Of a stretch of DNA of 5,245 nucleotides, positions 1-5,245 are shown piece by piece. Made by a program: the position numbers and the translations under genes. Positions within the stretch are counted from its first letter, which is position 1, and every line of letters begins with the position of its first letter. The notes under the pieces are model-generated. The model had not been told where the DNA came from and searched no databases. It saw nothing but the letters and a program-made list of their open reading frames with translations. The DNA comes from Bryobacteraceae bacterium (GTDB taxonomy: Bacteria; Acidobacteriota; Terriglobia; Bryobacterales; Bryobacteraceae), in NCBI GenBank assembly GCA_025350445.1, contig JANXXV010000057.1, positions 1 to 5,245 on the forward strand. Reading direction: 5' to 3'.

Positions 1-71
1 CCCGCTTCAATCGCGCACATCAGGCCGGCGGCGCCGGCGCCGAGGACAACGGCGTCAAATTCCTGAATCAC
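1..71 (-). CDS. N-terminus of a HI0933/BaiN-family FAD-dependent oxidoreductase (partial)
   Basis: Only the first 23 codons lie in the window; the gene continues past the left edge. The translation runs from a GTG at 71 and contains DAVVLGAGAAGLMCAIEAG. This is the N-terminal beta-strand, the dinucleotide-binding GxGxxG loop (GAGAAG) and the start of the following helix of a Rossmann fold. The wording GAGAAGLMCAIEAG is typical of the HI0933-like flavoproteins (the BaiN / aminoacetone-oxidase-type annotation), which are soluble cytoplasmic FAD enzymes of mostly unproven substrate. GTG at 71 is the only conventional start, because a TAG lies in frame two codons upstream. An AGAAGG stretch abuts the GTG and is too close to be an ideal ribosome binding site. 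The gene follows the minus-strand hypothetical gene by 36 bp, so the two may share a transcript. The fold is clear; the exact substrate cannot be told. Confidence 0.8.
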   Translation of the reverse strand, partial: MIQEFDAVVLGAGAAGLMCAIEA

Positions 72-107
72 CTTCTAACTGTAGCGGAGGGTGGTGGGGT
101 TCCCCGG

Positions 108-474
108 TTACCGATGAAGACGGCTGCCGGTTGGCGAGACAGAGCCTGGGCGAATGCTCACCAGTTTCGCCGCCCCGCCCCAGGAGTCCGGATAGAGGCG
201 CGTTTCGTCGTTCAGAGAAACGTACCCGATAAGACAGAGTTCCCCATCCGGCAGCTTGTGAATCACGAAGCTTTGAAGGTGATGATTCGGGAAGACCGGC
301 GTTTCGGCAAACGGAGCGAAGGTGAATCGGAAAACGCCGTCGGGCAATTTGTGCGCGGCCTTGTTTTCGCCGGCCCGGTCGAGGAGACGGACCCGATGGC
401 ATTCATGAATTGCTTCGCGAGTGGCGGCGGCGTCAATTTCTTTGAAATGTGCCTGGAGTAAATCTTTCGTCCAT
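108..474 (-). CDS. Small uncharacterised protein with unclear 5' end
   Basis: I do not recognise this protein. The minus-strand frame ending in TAA at 110-108 reads as real coding sequence. It has a balanced composition, few rare codons, and segments such as LLQAHFKEIDAAATREAIHE and HKLPDGELCLIGYVSLNDE. The antisense frames look low-complexity and basic by comparison. The frame stays open up to a TAA at 557-555, but the only conventional start in it is a TTG at 347. That start would discard a good 40-residue coding stretch upstream. An ATG at 474-472, preceded by GGCGGA, opens the adjacent frame as MDERFTPG and stops after 13 codons. Removing one A from the AAA run just after it would give MDEDLLQAHFKEIDAAATRE, a natural-looking N-terminus of a protein of about 120 residues. 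The gene may therefore carry a one-base indel (sequencing error or mutation), or may start at TTG 347 as a 79-residue protein. No signal peptide, membrane segment or known motif is visible. It is 36 bp upstream of the flavoprotein and probably co-transcribed with it. Confidence 0.55.
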
Positions 475-557
475 CTTAATCCGCCGGGCGGCGCGGCTTC
501 AACCCTCGAACCTCGCCTTCGATCAAGAAAACGGGATTCAAGCCGATAAGCCTGTTA

Positions 558-1901
558 GTGAACCTTGCGGCTGAAAATTCCGGCACTATCGCTATGCCAG
601 CTCTGCGCGATGAGGCTCCACCGGAGCCATTGGTTCCTCCGGTTCCCGATTCCATTGAGCATACCGGGCTGAGTGCCGCCATCCTTGATCAGTTAATTCT
701 AAAGCTTCTCTACTTCCGCGGCGAAGTTTCCGGCCGGGATCTTTCGAAGGCAATGGGTCTGCGCTTCAGCGCCATTGAGTGCCTGCTCGATACGTTCAAG
801 CGGAATCAGGCTGTGCAGGTGAAGCGCTCGCTGGGAATGGGCTCGGTCTCGGCGCAATTCTCGCTCACCGAGTTAGGCCGTGGCTACGCGCGGGAGTTTC
901 TTGAAAGCAATCAGTACTGCGGACCGGCGCCGGTGCCGCTGTATCAATACACGTACTTTGTGCGGCGGCAGCGGCCACCCGATGGCTGGTTGACGATGGA
1001 GGCCCTTAGGCGCGCCTACCGCCGGATGGTAGTGACGGATCGGGTTTTGTCGCAGATCGGGCCGGCGGTCAGTTCCGGCAATTCGTTCCTGATCTACGGC
1101 CAGCCGGGCAATGGTAAAACCTACCTGGCGGAGGCGCTGGCCAACCTGGACCAATCGTGCATATATCTGCCTTACGCGATTGAATATCAAGGAGTGATCG
1201 TGCAAGTCTACGATCCTACCTATCACCAATTGGTGCAGGACGACGAACCGGTATCCGCCTTGGCGTTCGAACTTCCGCATGACGGGCGGTGGTTCAAATG
1301 CCGGCGGCCGTTCATCGTCAGCGGCGGAGAACTCTCGATGGACATGCTGGATTTGAGCTACAACGAAACGTCGAAAGTCTATGACGCTCCCTTCCAGCTA
1401 AAGGCGAACAACGGGATCTATCTGATCGACGATTTCGGCCGTCAAAAGGCCACGCCGGCCGAGGTGCTGAACCGCTGGATTGTTCCTATGGAACGGCGGA
1501 TCGACTATCTCTCGCTGCGCACCGGTGGAAAAATCACCGTGCCCTTCGAGGCGTTCCTCATCTTCTCCACCAATCTGAAACCCGATGCCCTTGGTGACGA
1601 AGCCTTTCTGCGCCGCATCCAATATAAGATGCTGGTCAGGAATCCCAGCCCGGAGGAGTTCGAAAACATATTTCATTCCTACTGCGAATCGCGGGAACTT
1701 CCCTACGAGGAGGGAATCGCGGGGCGATTTATCGATCGGTATTACAAAGCTTCCGGGAAGCCCTTCCGCCGCTGCCATCCGCGCGACGTTCTTTCCCACG
1801 CACTCGATCTGATCAATTTTGAAAAGTTGCCCTACGAACTGACGGACGAACTGCTGGGCAGAGCGTTCGAAAGCTGCTTCGTCGAAGATCCGGACCGCTA
1901 A
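558..1901 (+). CDS. Winged-helix plus AAA+ ATPase, uncharacterised role
   Basis: This is a 447-residue cytoplasmic ATPase. Residues 1-36 are a proline-rich, probably disordered tail. Residues about 37-116 look like a winged-helix domain, with a helical segment ending in SAIECLLDTFKRN and a wing-like SAQFSLTELGRGYAREFLE similar to MarR-like folds. Residues about 150-447 are an AAA+ module. Walker A is GQPGNGKT at 181-188 (K187, T188). Walker B is IYLIDDFGRQ at 287-296 (D291, D292). Sensor 1 is FLIFSTNL (N339). Arginines 352-353 in FLRRIQYK may be the finger, and R409 in CHPRD a sensor-2 residue. Two oddities stand out: the second Walker B acid is Asp rather than the common Glu, and about 100 residues separate the Walker motifs, longer than usual. 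The insert contains the distinctive stretch GGELSMDMLDLSYNET. The start is GTG 558 or ATG 594 (residue 13); neither has a convincing ribosome binding site. The spacing to the next gene (61 bp, with its own promoter-like elements) suggests separate regulation. A chaperone-like or regulatory ATPase is likely, but its partner is unknown. Confidence 0.88.
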   Translation: MNLAAENSGTIAMPALRDEAPPEPLVPPVPDSIEHTGLSAAILDQLILKLLYFRGEVSGRDLSKAMGLRFSAIECLLDTFKRNQAVQVKRSLGMGSVSAQFSLTELGRGYAREFLESNQYCGPAPVPLYQYTYFVRRQRPPDGWLTMEALRRAYRRMVVTDRVLSQIGPAVSSGNSFLIYGQPGNGKTYLAEALANLDQSCIYLPYAIEYQGVIVQVYDPTYHQLVQDDEPVSALAFELPHDGRWFKCRRPFIVSGGELSMDMLDLSYNETSKVYDAPFQLKANNGIYLIDDFGRQKATPAEVLNRWIVPMERRIDYLSLRTGGKITVPFEAFLIFSTNLKPDALGDEAFLRRIQYKMLVRNPSPEEFENIFHSYCESRELPYEEGIAGRFIDRYYKASGKPFRRCHPRDVLSHALDLINFEKLPYELTDELLGRAFESCFVEDPDR

Positions 1902-1913
1902 AGTCGTTTGCTG

Positions 1914-1922
1914 TGTTACAAT
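1914..1922 (+). promoter_or_regulatory. Extended -10 element upstream of the PEP-CTERM gene
   Basis: TGTTACAAT fits an extended sigma-70 -10 element, with a TG motif one base before the hexamer TACAAT (1917-1922). It lies between the ATPase stop and the next start, which puts the predicted transcript start near 1929 and gives a leader of about 34 bases. No good -35 hexamer is seen at 16-18 bp upstream, which is tolerable for an extended -10. This is a prediction from sequence alone. Confidence 0.4.
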
Positions 1923-1934
1923 TCCTCCATTGTG

Positions 1935-1948
1935 AGTATTTGAATACT
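1935..1948. repeat. Perfect 14-bp inverted repeat in the leader of the PEP-CTERM gene
   Basis: AGTATTTGAATACT consists of two perfect 6-bp arms separated by TG. It is AT-rich in an otherwise GC-rich region. It lies just downstream of the predicted transcript start and 2 bp before the ribosome binding site, so it could be a repressor operator or a small RNA stem affecting translation. The symmetry is directly visible; the function is inferred. Confidence 0.5.
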
Positions 1949-1950
1949 TA

Positions 1951-1956
1951 GGAGAT
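1951..1956 (+). promoter_or_regulatory. Ribosome binding site deciding the GTG 1963 start
   Basis: GGAGAT, preceded by TTA, is the clearest Shine-Dalgarno sequence in the window. It is placed about 7-8 bases before GTG 1963. It supports the GTG start, which also yields an N-terminus with a complete signal peptide. Confidence 0.65.
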
Positions 1957-1962
1957 TATCTT

Positions 1963-2661
1963 GTGATACGGCAATTATCAAGCTTCATTGTCCTTGCTTT
2001 CTTATTGGGCGGGTTGCTTCTTGCACCGGCTGCCGCCACCGCGAGTACGCTTACTGGTGCGGTCCTGATGAACACGGACGTGCTCGGCAATGCGGGTTCC
2101 GACTACTGGAACACGCTGGCTTTCGATGGTGGTATTTTCAACCTCTATCTAAAAAACGGCGCGGTCTTTGTCAATAACGGCGAAGGCGCCGGAACGCGCA
2201 TCAACATCAACCTTCCGCCGGGCAGTTATACATTTAACATCTTTGCGGAGCCCGGATCCGGCAGCAGTTTCGGCTTGAACCTGTTCTTCAACGGAAACGA
2301 CAACACACCGGGTATTTCGGTATTTGCTCCAGTGAATACGTCCGGCTTCGGGCCGAATCCGGGTACCACGCGGCAGCTCAACGGAGTCACCGTCGCAGGC
2401 GCCAACACAAATACTTTCGTCGATGGATCCACAACCGTAGTCCTGGGCGGATTCAACGTTGTCAGTCCGGTTGCCGGAGTTTCGCCGGATCTGGTGGACG
2501 CCTATAACAACGTTCCTAACGGGAACCCGGATTTCACCGGCAGTTTCACGTTGCGGGTGACGGGGCCGGATGTGTCACTGCCTGAGCCCGCGTCCCTGAT
2601 GCTGCTTGGCAGCGGACTGGTGGGTCTATTAGCTGCTTCCCGGCGCCTGAGCCGCGCCTAG
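1963..2661 (+). CDS. Secreted PEP-CTERM sorting-domain protein
   Basis: This 232-residue exported protein has a C-terminal exosortase sorting signal. Residues 1-27 are a Sec signal peptide: a basic start (R3), a hydrophobic core FIVLAFLLGGLLLAP, and a likely cleavage after ATA at 27. The mature part (about 28-200) is rich in Gly, Asn, Ser, Thr and Phe, has no cysteine and only one lysine (K64), and reads like a beta-sandwich surface protein without a recognisable catalytic motif. The tail follows the PEP-CTERM plan: LPEPASLM with the PEP at 207-209, a hydrophobic span of about 15 residues (LLGSGLVGLLAA), and an arginine-rich end SRRLSRA. In this family exosortase (EpsH-type) removes the tail in the inner membrane and delivers the protein to the surface or an extracellular polysaccharide matrix. 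No exosortase is present in this window. The last 33 bp overlap the 3' end of the convergent acyl-CoA synthetase gene. The specific role is unknown. Confidence 0.9.
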   Translation: MIRQLSSFIVLAFLLGGLLLAPAAATASTLTGAVLMNTDVLGNAGSDYWNTLAFDGGIFNLYLKNGAVFVNNGEGAGTRININLPPGSYTFNIFAEPGSGSSFGLNLFFNGNDNTPGISVFAPVNTSGFGPNPGTTRQLNGVTVAGANTNTFVDGSTTVVLGGFNVVSPVAGVSPDLVDAYNNVPNGNPDFTGSFTLRVTGPDVSLPEPASLMLLGSGLVGLLAASRRLSRA

Positions 2662-4263
2662 GCCGGAGGCTCGCGCCGTAAGTTCGGCATCCCGGATTTT
2701 GAATTTCTGAATCTTGCCGGTTACCGTCATCGGAAAAGTTTCCACAAACCGGATCGTGTGCGGGATTTTGAAGTATGCAATCTTGCCGCGGCAATAGTCG
2801 CGTACTTCCGCCTCGCTGCAATCCCCGCTTGCCTTCAACTTGATCCACGCAACCACAATCTCACCCAGCCGTTGGTCGGGAACGCCCACCACCTGTACGT
2901 CCGCAATCTTTGGGTGCGTGTAGAGAAACTCCTCCACTTCCCGCGGATAGATGTTCTCGCCACCCCGAATAATCATGTCCTTGGCGCGGCCGGTGATGCG
3001 GAAGCAGCCATTTTCCGCCATCGTCCCCAAGTCGCCGGTGTGCAGCCAGCCTTCGGAATCGATAGCCTTCCGCGTCGCCTCCTCCTCGCCGTCGTAGCCC
3101 GGCATCACGTGGTAGCCGCGGGTACACAGCTCACCCTGCTCACCCACAGCGACGGTTTCCCCGGTGGGTTGCGAAACGATTTTCGCTTCCGTGTTCGGCA
3201 ACACCGGGCCAATAGTGCCAACCCTGAGCTCAATTGGATCGTCCAGCCGGGACATGGTGACGAGCGGCGAACATTCCGTTTGCCCGTATCCGATCAGGAT
3301 TTGCGGACAGTGCATCTGAGTCATCACGCGCTTCATCACCTCCACCGGGCATGGGGCGCCCGCCATAATCCCGGTGCGCAGCGGCGTCATGTCGAAGCGG
3401 CTGAACTCGGGATGATCCAGCATGGCGATGAACATAGTGGGAACACCGTAAATCGCCGTGGCCCGTTCGCTGTCAATCGCCTGCAGCACGGCCAGCGCGT
3501 CGAATTGAGGCGAAGGCAGGATCAGCGCCGCGCCGGAAGTGAGCGCCGCGAGGCTCGCCATCACACATCCGAAGCAGTGGTACAAAGGCACCGGTGAACA
3601 GATGCGGTCTTGCGGAGCGAGCCCGAGCTGTAGTCCGCACAATTCGGCGTTGTTCAGCAGATTGCGGTGCGTCAGCAGGACGCCCTTTGGCGCACCGGTG
3701 GTTCCGGAGGTGTACTGAATGTTGGTAACGTCGTTGGGCAGCGCCGCGTTCGCCTCGTAATCCCCATTGGCGTCCACACCAGCGGCGATCATCGCGGCCC
3801 ACGACGGATGCCCGAGGAAGATCCGGTGCTGCAATGGGACGGCGCCGCCCGCCGCGGCCTCTTCCAGAATCTGCGCGTAATTAGCGCGCGGGTCTTTCTC
3901 CCACAGAAAGATTGCCCTCATGCGGGATTTGCGCAGCACATACGCCAGCTCATGCGAGCCGTAGGCGGGGTTCACATTGATGAGCACCAGGCCGGCCCTG
4001 GCGGCGGCGTGCTGCAGCAGAATCCATTCAACGCAATTAGTGGACCAGATGCCGATGCGGTCCTGCGGCTCGAGGCCGAGGCCGGCCAGCCCACGCGCTA
4101 CTTCATCGGTCCGCCTCAGCAATTGGGACCAGGTAAGCCGGACGTTCTGGTGACGAACCACAACTGCAAGTTCATCGGGATGTTTGGCGGCGATGGATTC
4201 CAGCGCCTGGCCGATGGTGATCTCCAGCAGCGGCCGGTCGGCTCCCCGCGCGTAACTGAGCAT
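2629..4263 (-). CDS. AMP-binding acyl-CoA synthetase (fatty-acyl-CoA synthase type)
   Basis: This 544-residue enzyme belongs to the ANL adenylate-forming superfamily. Such enzymes activate a carboxylic acid, probably a medium- or long-chain fatty acid, with ATP to an acyl-adenylate and then to the CoA thioester. All core motifs are present: the phosphate-binding loop YTSGTTGAPKG at 184-194, YGQTE at 326-330, the hinge-side HTGD around 408-411, GRAKDMIIRGGENIYPREVE at 425-444, and the catalytic lysine K517 in MTVTGKIQK near the C-terminus. Length and motif order are complete for the family. The start at ATG 4263 is chosen because MLSYARG...PLLEITIG matches the usual N-terminus of fatty-acyl-CoA synthases of this type. 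The frame is open for another 122 codons upstream, but that stretch does not resemble the family and covers another gene. No ribosome binding site precedes the ATG, while a -10-like TATACAAT sits 7 bases before it. The C-terminal codons overlap the convergent PEP-CTERM gene. The substrate chain length cannot be told. Confidence 0.93.
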   Translation of the reverse strand: MLSYARGADRPLLEITIGQALESIAAKHPDELAVVVRHQNVRLTWSQLLRRTDEVARGLAGLGLEPQDRIGIWSTNCVEWILLQHAAARAGLVLINVNPAYGSHELAYVLRKSRMRAIFLWEKDPRANYAQILEEAAAGGAVPLQHRIFLGHPSWAAMIAAGVDANGDYEANAALPNDVTNIQYTSGTTGAPKGVLLTHRNLLNNAELCGLQLGLAPQDRICSPVPLYHCFGCVMASLAALTSGAALILPSPQFDALAVLQAIDSERATAIYGVPTMFIAMLDHPEFSRFDMTPLRTGIMAGAPCPVEVMKRVMTQMHCPQILIGYGQTECSPLVTMSRLDDPIELRVGTIGPVLPNTEAKIVSQPTGETVAVGEQGELCTRGYHVMPGYDGEEEATRKAIDSEGWLHTGDLGTMAENGCFRITGRAKDMIIRGGENIYPREVEEFLYTHPKIADVQVVGVPDQRLGEIVVAWIKLKASGDCSEAEVRDYCRGKIAYFKIPHTIRFVETFPMTVTGKIQKFKIRDAELTARASGLGAAQAPGSS

Positions 4264-4270
4264 GGAGAAG

Positions 4271-4278
4271 ATTGTATA
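4271..4278 (-). promoter_or_regulatory. -10-like element directly before the acyl-CoA synthetase start
   Basis: Read on the minus strand, TATACAAT ends 7 bases before ATG 4263. If this is a working -10 element, transcription would begin at or within a base or two of the ATG and produce a leaderless mRNA. That would explain why no ribosome binding site is seen. No convincing -35 hexamer lies 16-18 bp upstream. This is sequence inference only. Confidence 0.4.
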
Positions 4279-4295
4279 CCCGGCAAAGCGGGAAC

Positions 4296-4560
4296 CTATT
4301 TGTGGCGCGGAACCTGCACCGGGTCCATCCGGGCGGCACGGCGAATCGGCTGCCACGCGGCTGGAGAAATTCCGATCAGCCGTGCGGCCACGCTGCGTAA
4401 ATTGGCGATGTAGCGCGCGGCCACATCGAAAGCGGTAGCACGCGCTCTTGAGCAGGAACTCGTTGTTCCCGCCGGGTGCCGTCATGCCGGAACAGATCGG
4501 CTGGTCCGGCTGCGCGTAGGGAAGATCGCGGAACAGAACCGATTCGAGCCGGCGGTTCAT
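4296..4560 (-). pseudogene. Short hypothetical gene with an apparent +1 frameshift
   Basis: I do not recognise this gene. On the minus strand the first half reads well in one frame (MNRRLESVLFRDLPYAQPDQ from ATG 4560, ending about NNEFLLKSA near 4441). That frame then degrades into a Cys/Arg-rich tail running into the acyl-CoA synthetase frame. The frame one base further on takes over with natural coding sequence from about 4438: ATAFDVAARYIANLRSVAAR, then LIGISPAAWQPIRR, ending at TAG 4298-4296. That second frame has a stop at 4484-4482 and no good start, so the simplest reading is one gene with a single extra base near 4437-4443. Joined, it would make a protein of about 87 residues, or more if it starts at GTG 4629, which would overlap sixA by 28 bp. 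Its stop lies 32 bp before the synthetase start. Either it is a decayed gene, a sequencing indel, or programmed frameshifting; a classic slippery heptamer is not visible. Confidence 0.42.
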
Positions 4561-4601
4561 CCAGGCCACAGACACGGCATCGCGCTGAATTGCTCCGCCG
4601 G

Positions 4602-5081
4602 TTAAACCAGTTTCGGAACCAGCATCCACTTCAGTACACCGCGGGGCTGTGCACCGAAGCTATCGATATCGATGCGGATGATGGCGCCCTTCTTCATATC
4701 CACATGGACGGACGGCGCGCCAAGCACGTATGCGGCTACAGCGCTCAACAGCGGCTCATGGCCAACCAGCATTAGCGAGGCTACGCTCTTGTGAACGCGG
4801 ATTTCCTCCCAAACCGGCTTCGGGTCCAATGATGGAATCAGTGCGGTTGTTCGCAGCAGCGTCTCTTTGTAACCTAAAACCTCCATCGCAATTGCCGCTG
4901 TTTCCACGGCGCGAATGTATGGGCTGCTGATCATCAGCTCGGGCGTCACGCCGGCCCGCTGCACCATACGCAGCGTGTCGCGCAGTTTCTTCTTGCCCTC
5001 AGCGGTGAGTGCGCGGTCCGCGTCGCTTCCTCCAGGCTTGACGTTTTCGGCAATGCCGTGACGCAGAATGTAGAGTTCCAT
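4602..5081 (-). CDS. sixA: SixA-type phosphohistidine phosphatase
   Basis: This 159-residue cytoplasmic member of the histidine phosphatase (phosphoglycerate-mutase-like) superfamily is close in length to E. coli SixA. SixA removes phosphate from phosphohistidine in phosphotransfer proteins. The catalytic signature LYILRHG sits at residues 3-9, with nucleophile H8 and R7. SSPYIRAVET at 52-61 supplies the second arginine (R57) and a likely acid (E60), and VGHEP at 107-111 supplies the second histidine (H108). The C-terminal KKGAIIRIDI segment is also typical of SixA proteins. The start at ATG 5081 is chosen because the family begins directly with M(x)LYILRHG. The frame stays open for 47 more codons upstream, but these do not fit the family and lie across the divergent gene. 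Only a weak GGAA precedes the ATG. The gene shares a 25-bp intergenic gap with the divergent gene at 5107. Its target in this organism is unknown. Confidence 0.9.
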   Translation of the reverse strand: MELYILRHGIAENVKPGGSDADRALTAEGKKKLRDTLRMVQRAGVTPELMISSPYIRAVETAAIAMEVLGYKETLLRTTALIPSLDPKPVWEEIRVHKSVASLMLVGHEPLLSAVAAYVLGAPSVHVDMKKGAIIRIDIDSFGAQPRGVLKWMLVPKLV

Positions 5082-5089
5082 GGCGATTC

Positions 5090-5099
5090 CAGTATACTG
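5090..5099. promoter_or_regulatory. Symmetric -10-like palindrome between two divergent genes
   Basis: CAGTATACTG is a perfect 10-bp palindrome, so the same bases present TATACT on both strands (5093-5098). Transcription from it would start near 5086 leftward (sixA start at 5081) and near 5105 rightward (TTG start at 5107), giving nearly leaderless transcripts in both directions. Divergent bacterial promoters with symmetric -10 elements and starts about 18 bp apart are known. No strong -35 hexamers are visible on either side. Confidence 0.45.
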
Positions 5100-5106
5100 A
5101 GACGGT

Positions 5107-5245
5107 TTGACAATCCTTCCGCGGGACAAGCTGCAGCGCATCGCGTTCTTTTTGGCTGGGGCGTCCGCCGTCACTGATCTGGTATCGATTTTCGCCTGCC
5201 ACACGCTGTTGATCGCGGCCACGCTGGCACTGCTGCTCTCGCGCC
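5107..5245 (+). CDS. N-terminus of a membrane protein, possibly O-antigen ligase-like (partial)
   Basis: The plus-strand frame is open from a TGA at 5098-5100 to the right edge, 46 codons from TTG 5107. It begins LTILPRDKLQRIAFFLAGAS and continues with a strongly hydrophobic region (AVTDLVSIFA, then HTLLIAATLALLLSR). A short basic N-terminus followed by two close membrane helices resembles the start of Wzy/O-antigen-ligase family proteins, which join or polymerise surface polysaccharide at the inner membrane. I recall this pattern rather than identifying a diagnostic motif, so the family is tentative. TTG 5107 is the first possible start after the stop; a GAGACGG stretch before it is too close to be a normal ribosome binding site. 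The next in-frame TTG at 5152 would cut into the first helix. The gene diverges from sixA, and the opposite strand here is only an upstream extension of the sixA frame. Confidence 0.5.
   Translation, partial: MTILPRDKLQRIAFFLAGASAVTDLVSIFACHTLLIAATLALLLSR

Noticed and set aside
97..106. GGGG-TT-CCCC style palindrome just before the flavoprotein start.
   Set aside because: It has only 4-bp arms with a 2-base loop and no T-run; not supportable as a terminator or operator.
114..461. Plus-strand open frame with an ATG at 114 that could encode 115 residues.
   Set aside because: Its sequence is basic and unstructured compared with the minus-strand frame across the same bases, which has natural composition and lies in line with the flavoprotein gene.
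481..491. CCGCCGGGCGG, a small GC-rich inverted repeat between the left hypothetical gene and the ATPase gene.
   Set aside because: It has 5-bp arms with a 1-base centre and no T-run, too small for a terminator and expected by chance in GC-rich DNA.
476..682. Minus-strand open frame across the ATPase N-terminus (68 residues).
   Set aside because: Most of it is antisense to the proline-rich start of the ATPase, with Gly/Ser-rich low-complexity sequence. It ends in a stop at the point where the left hypothetical gene would need to begin, and it shares no frame with it.
2758..4413. Long open frames on the plus strand opposite the acyl-CoA synthetase (2758-3597 and 3667-4413).
   Set aside because: They are rich in His, Arg and Gly with low-complexity composition and no recognisable domain, while the minus strand encodes a complete ANL enzyme with all catalytic motifs. 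They are antisense by-products of GC-biased codons.
4264..4629. N-terminal extension of the acyl-CoA synthetase starting at GTG 4629 (122 extra residues).
   Set aside because: The enzyme family begins at the MLSYARG segment. The extension overlaps sixA, turns Cys/Arg-rich in its second half, and is better explained by a separate small gene with a frameshift.

Overview
The window looks like a piece of a Gram-negative chromosome of moderately high GC, most likely from an acidobacterium (Bryobacter/Solibacter-like). This is inferred from three things: the exosortase-type PEP-CTERM protein, the style of the winged-helix AAA+ ATPase and SixA proteins, and GTG/TTG starts mixed with ATG. No rRNA or marker gene confirms it. 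I see no tRNA, CRISPR array, insertion sequence, phage gene or origin.

Layout. Positions 1-71 (minus) hold the N-terminus of a HI0933/BaiN-type flavoprotein, cut by the window edge. Just upstream of it on the same strand, about 108-474, is a small uncharacterised gene with an unclear 5' end. Diverging from it, 558-1901 (plus) encodes a 447-residue ATPase with a winged-helix-like N-terminus. It is followed by 1963-2661 (plus), a secreted PEP-CTERM protein with a good ribosome binding site, an extended -10 element and a 14-bp palindrome in its leader. Converging on this, and overlapping it by 33 bp, is a minus-strand acyl-CoA synthetase (2629-4263). Upstream of that lie a short, apparently frameshifted hypothetical gene (about 4296-4560) and a SixA-type phosphohistidine phosphatase (4602-5081). 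At the right edge a plus-strand membrane protein starts (5107 onward), possibly of the O-antigen ligase type. It diverges from sixA across a 25-bp gap that contains a perfect 10-bp palindrome with a -10-like hexamer on both strands.

How the genes relate. The minus-strand genes sixA, hypothetical and acyl-CoA synthetase are closely spaced and could be co-transcribed, although the synthetase also has its own -10-like sequence directly before its start. The hypothetical gene and the flavoprotein at the left edge also look like one transcription unit. The PEP-CTERM protein would need an exosortase encoded elsewhere. Its sorting signal and the possible polysaccharide gene at the right edge both point to cell-surface or extracellular matrix functions, but no direct link is visible. 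Apart from the ATPase, whose role is unknown, the window is mostly ordinary housekeeping and surface genes, and I do not see a clear new multi-gene system. The best leads are the symmetric divergent promoter, the two small genes with reading-frame problems, and the ATPase with a long insert between its Walker motifs.
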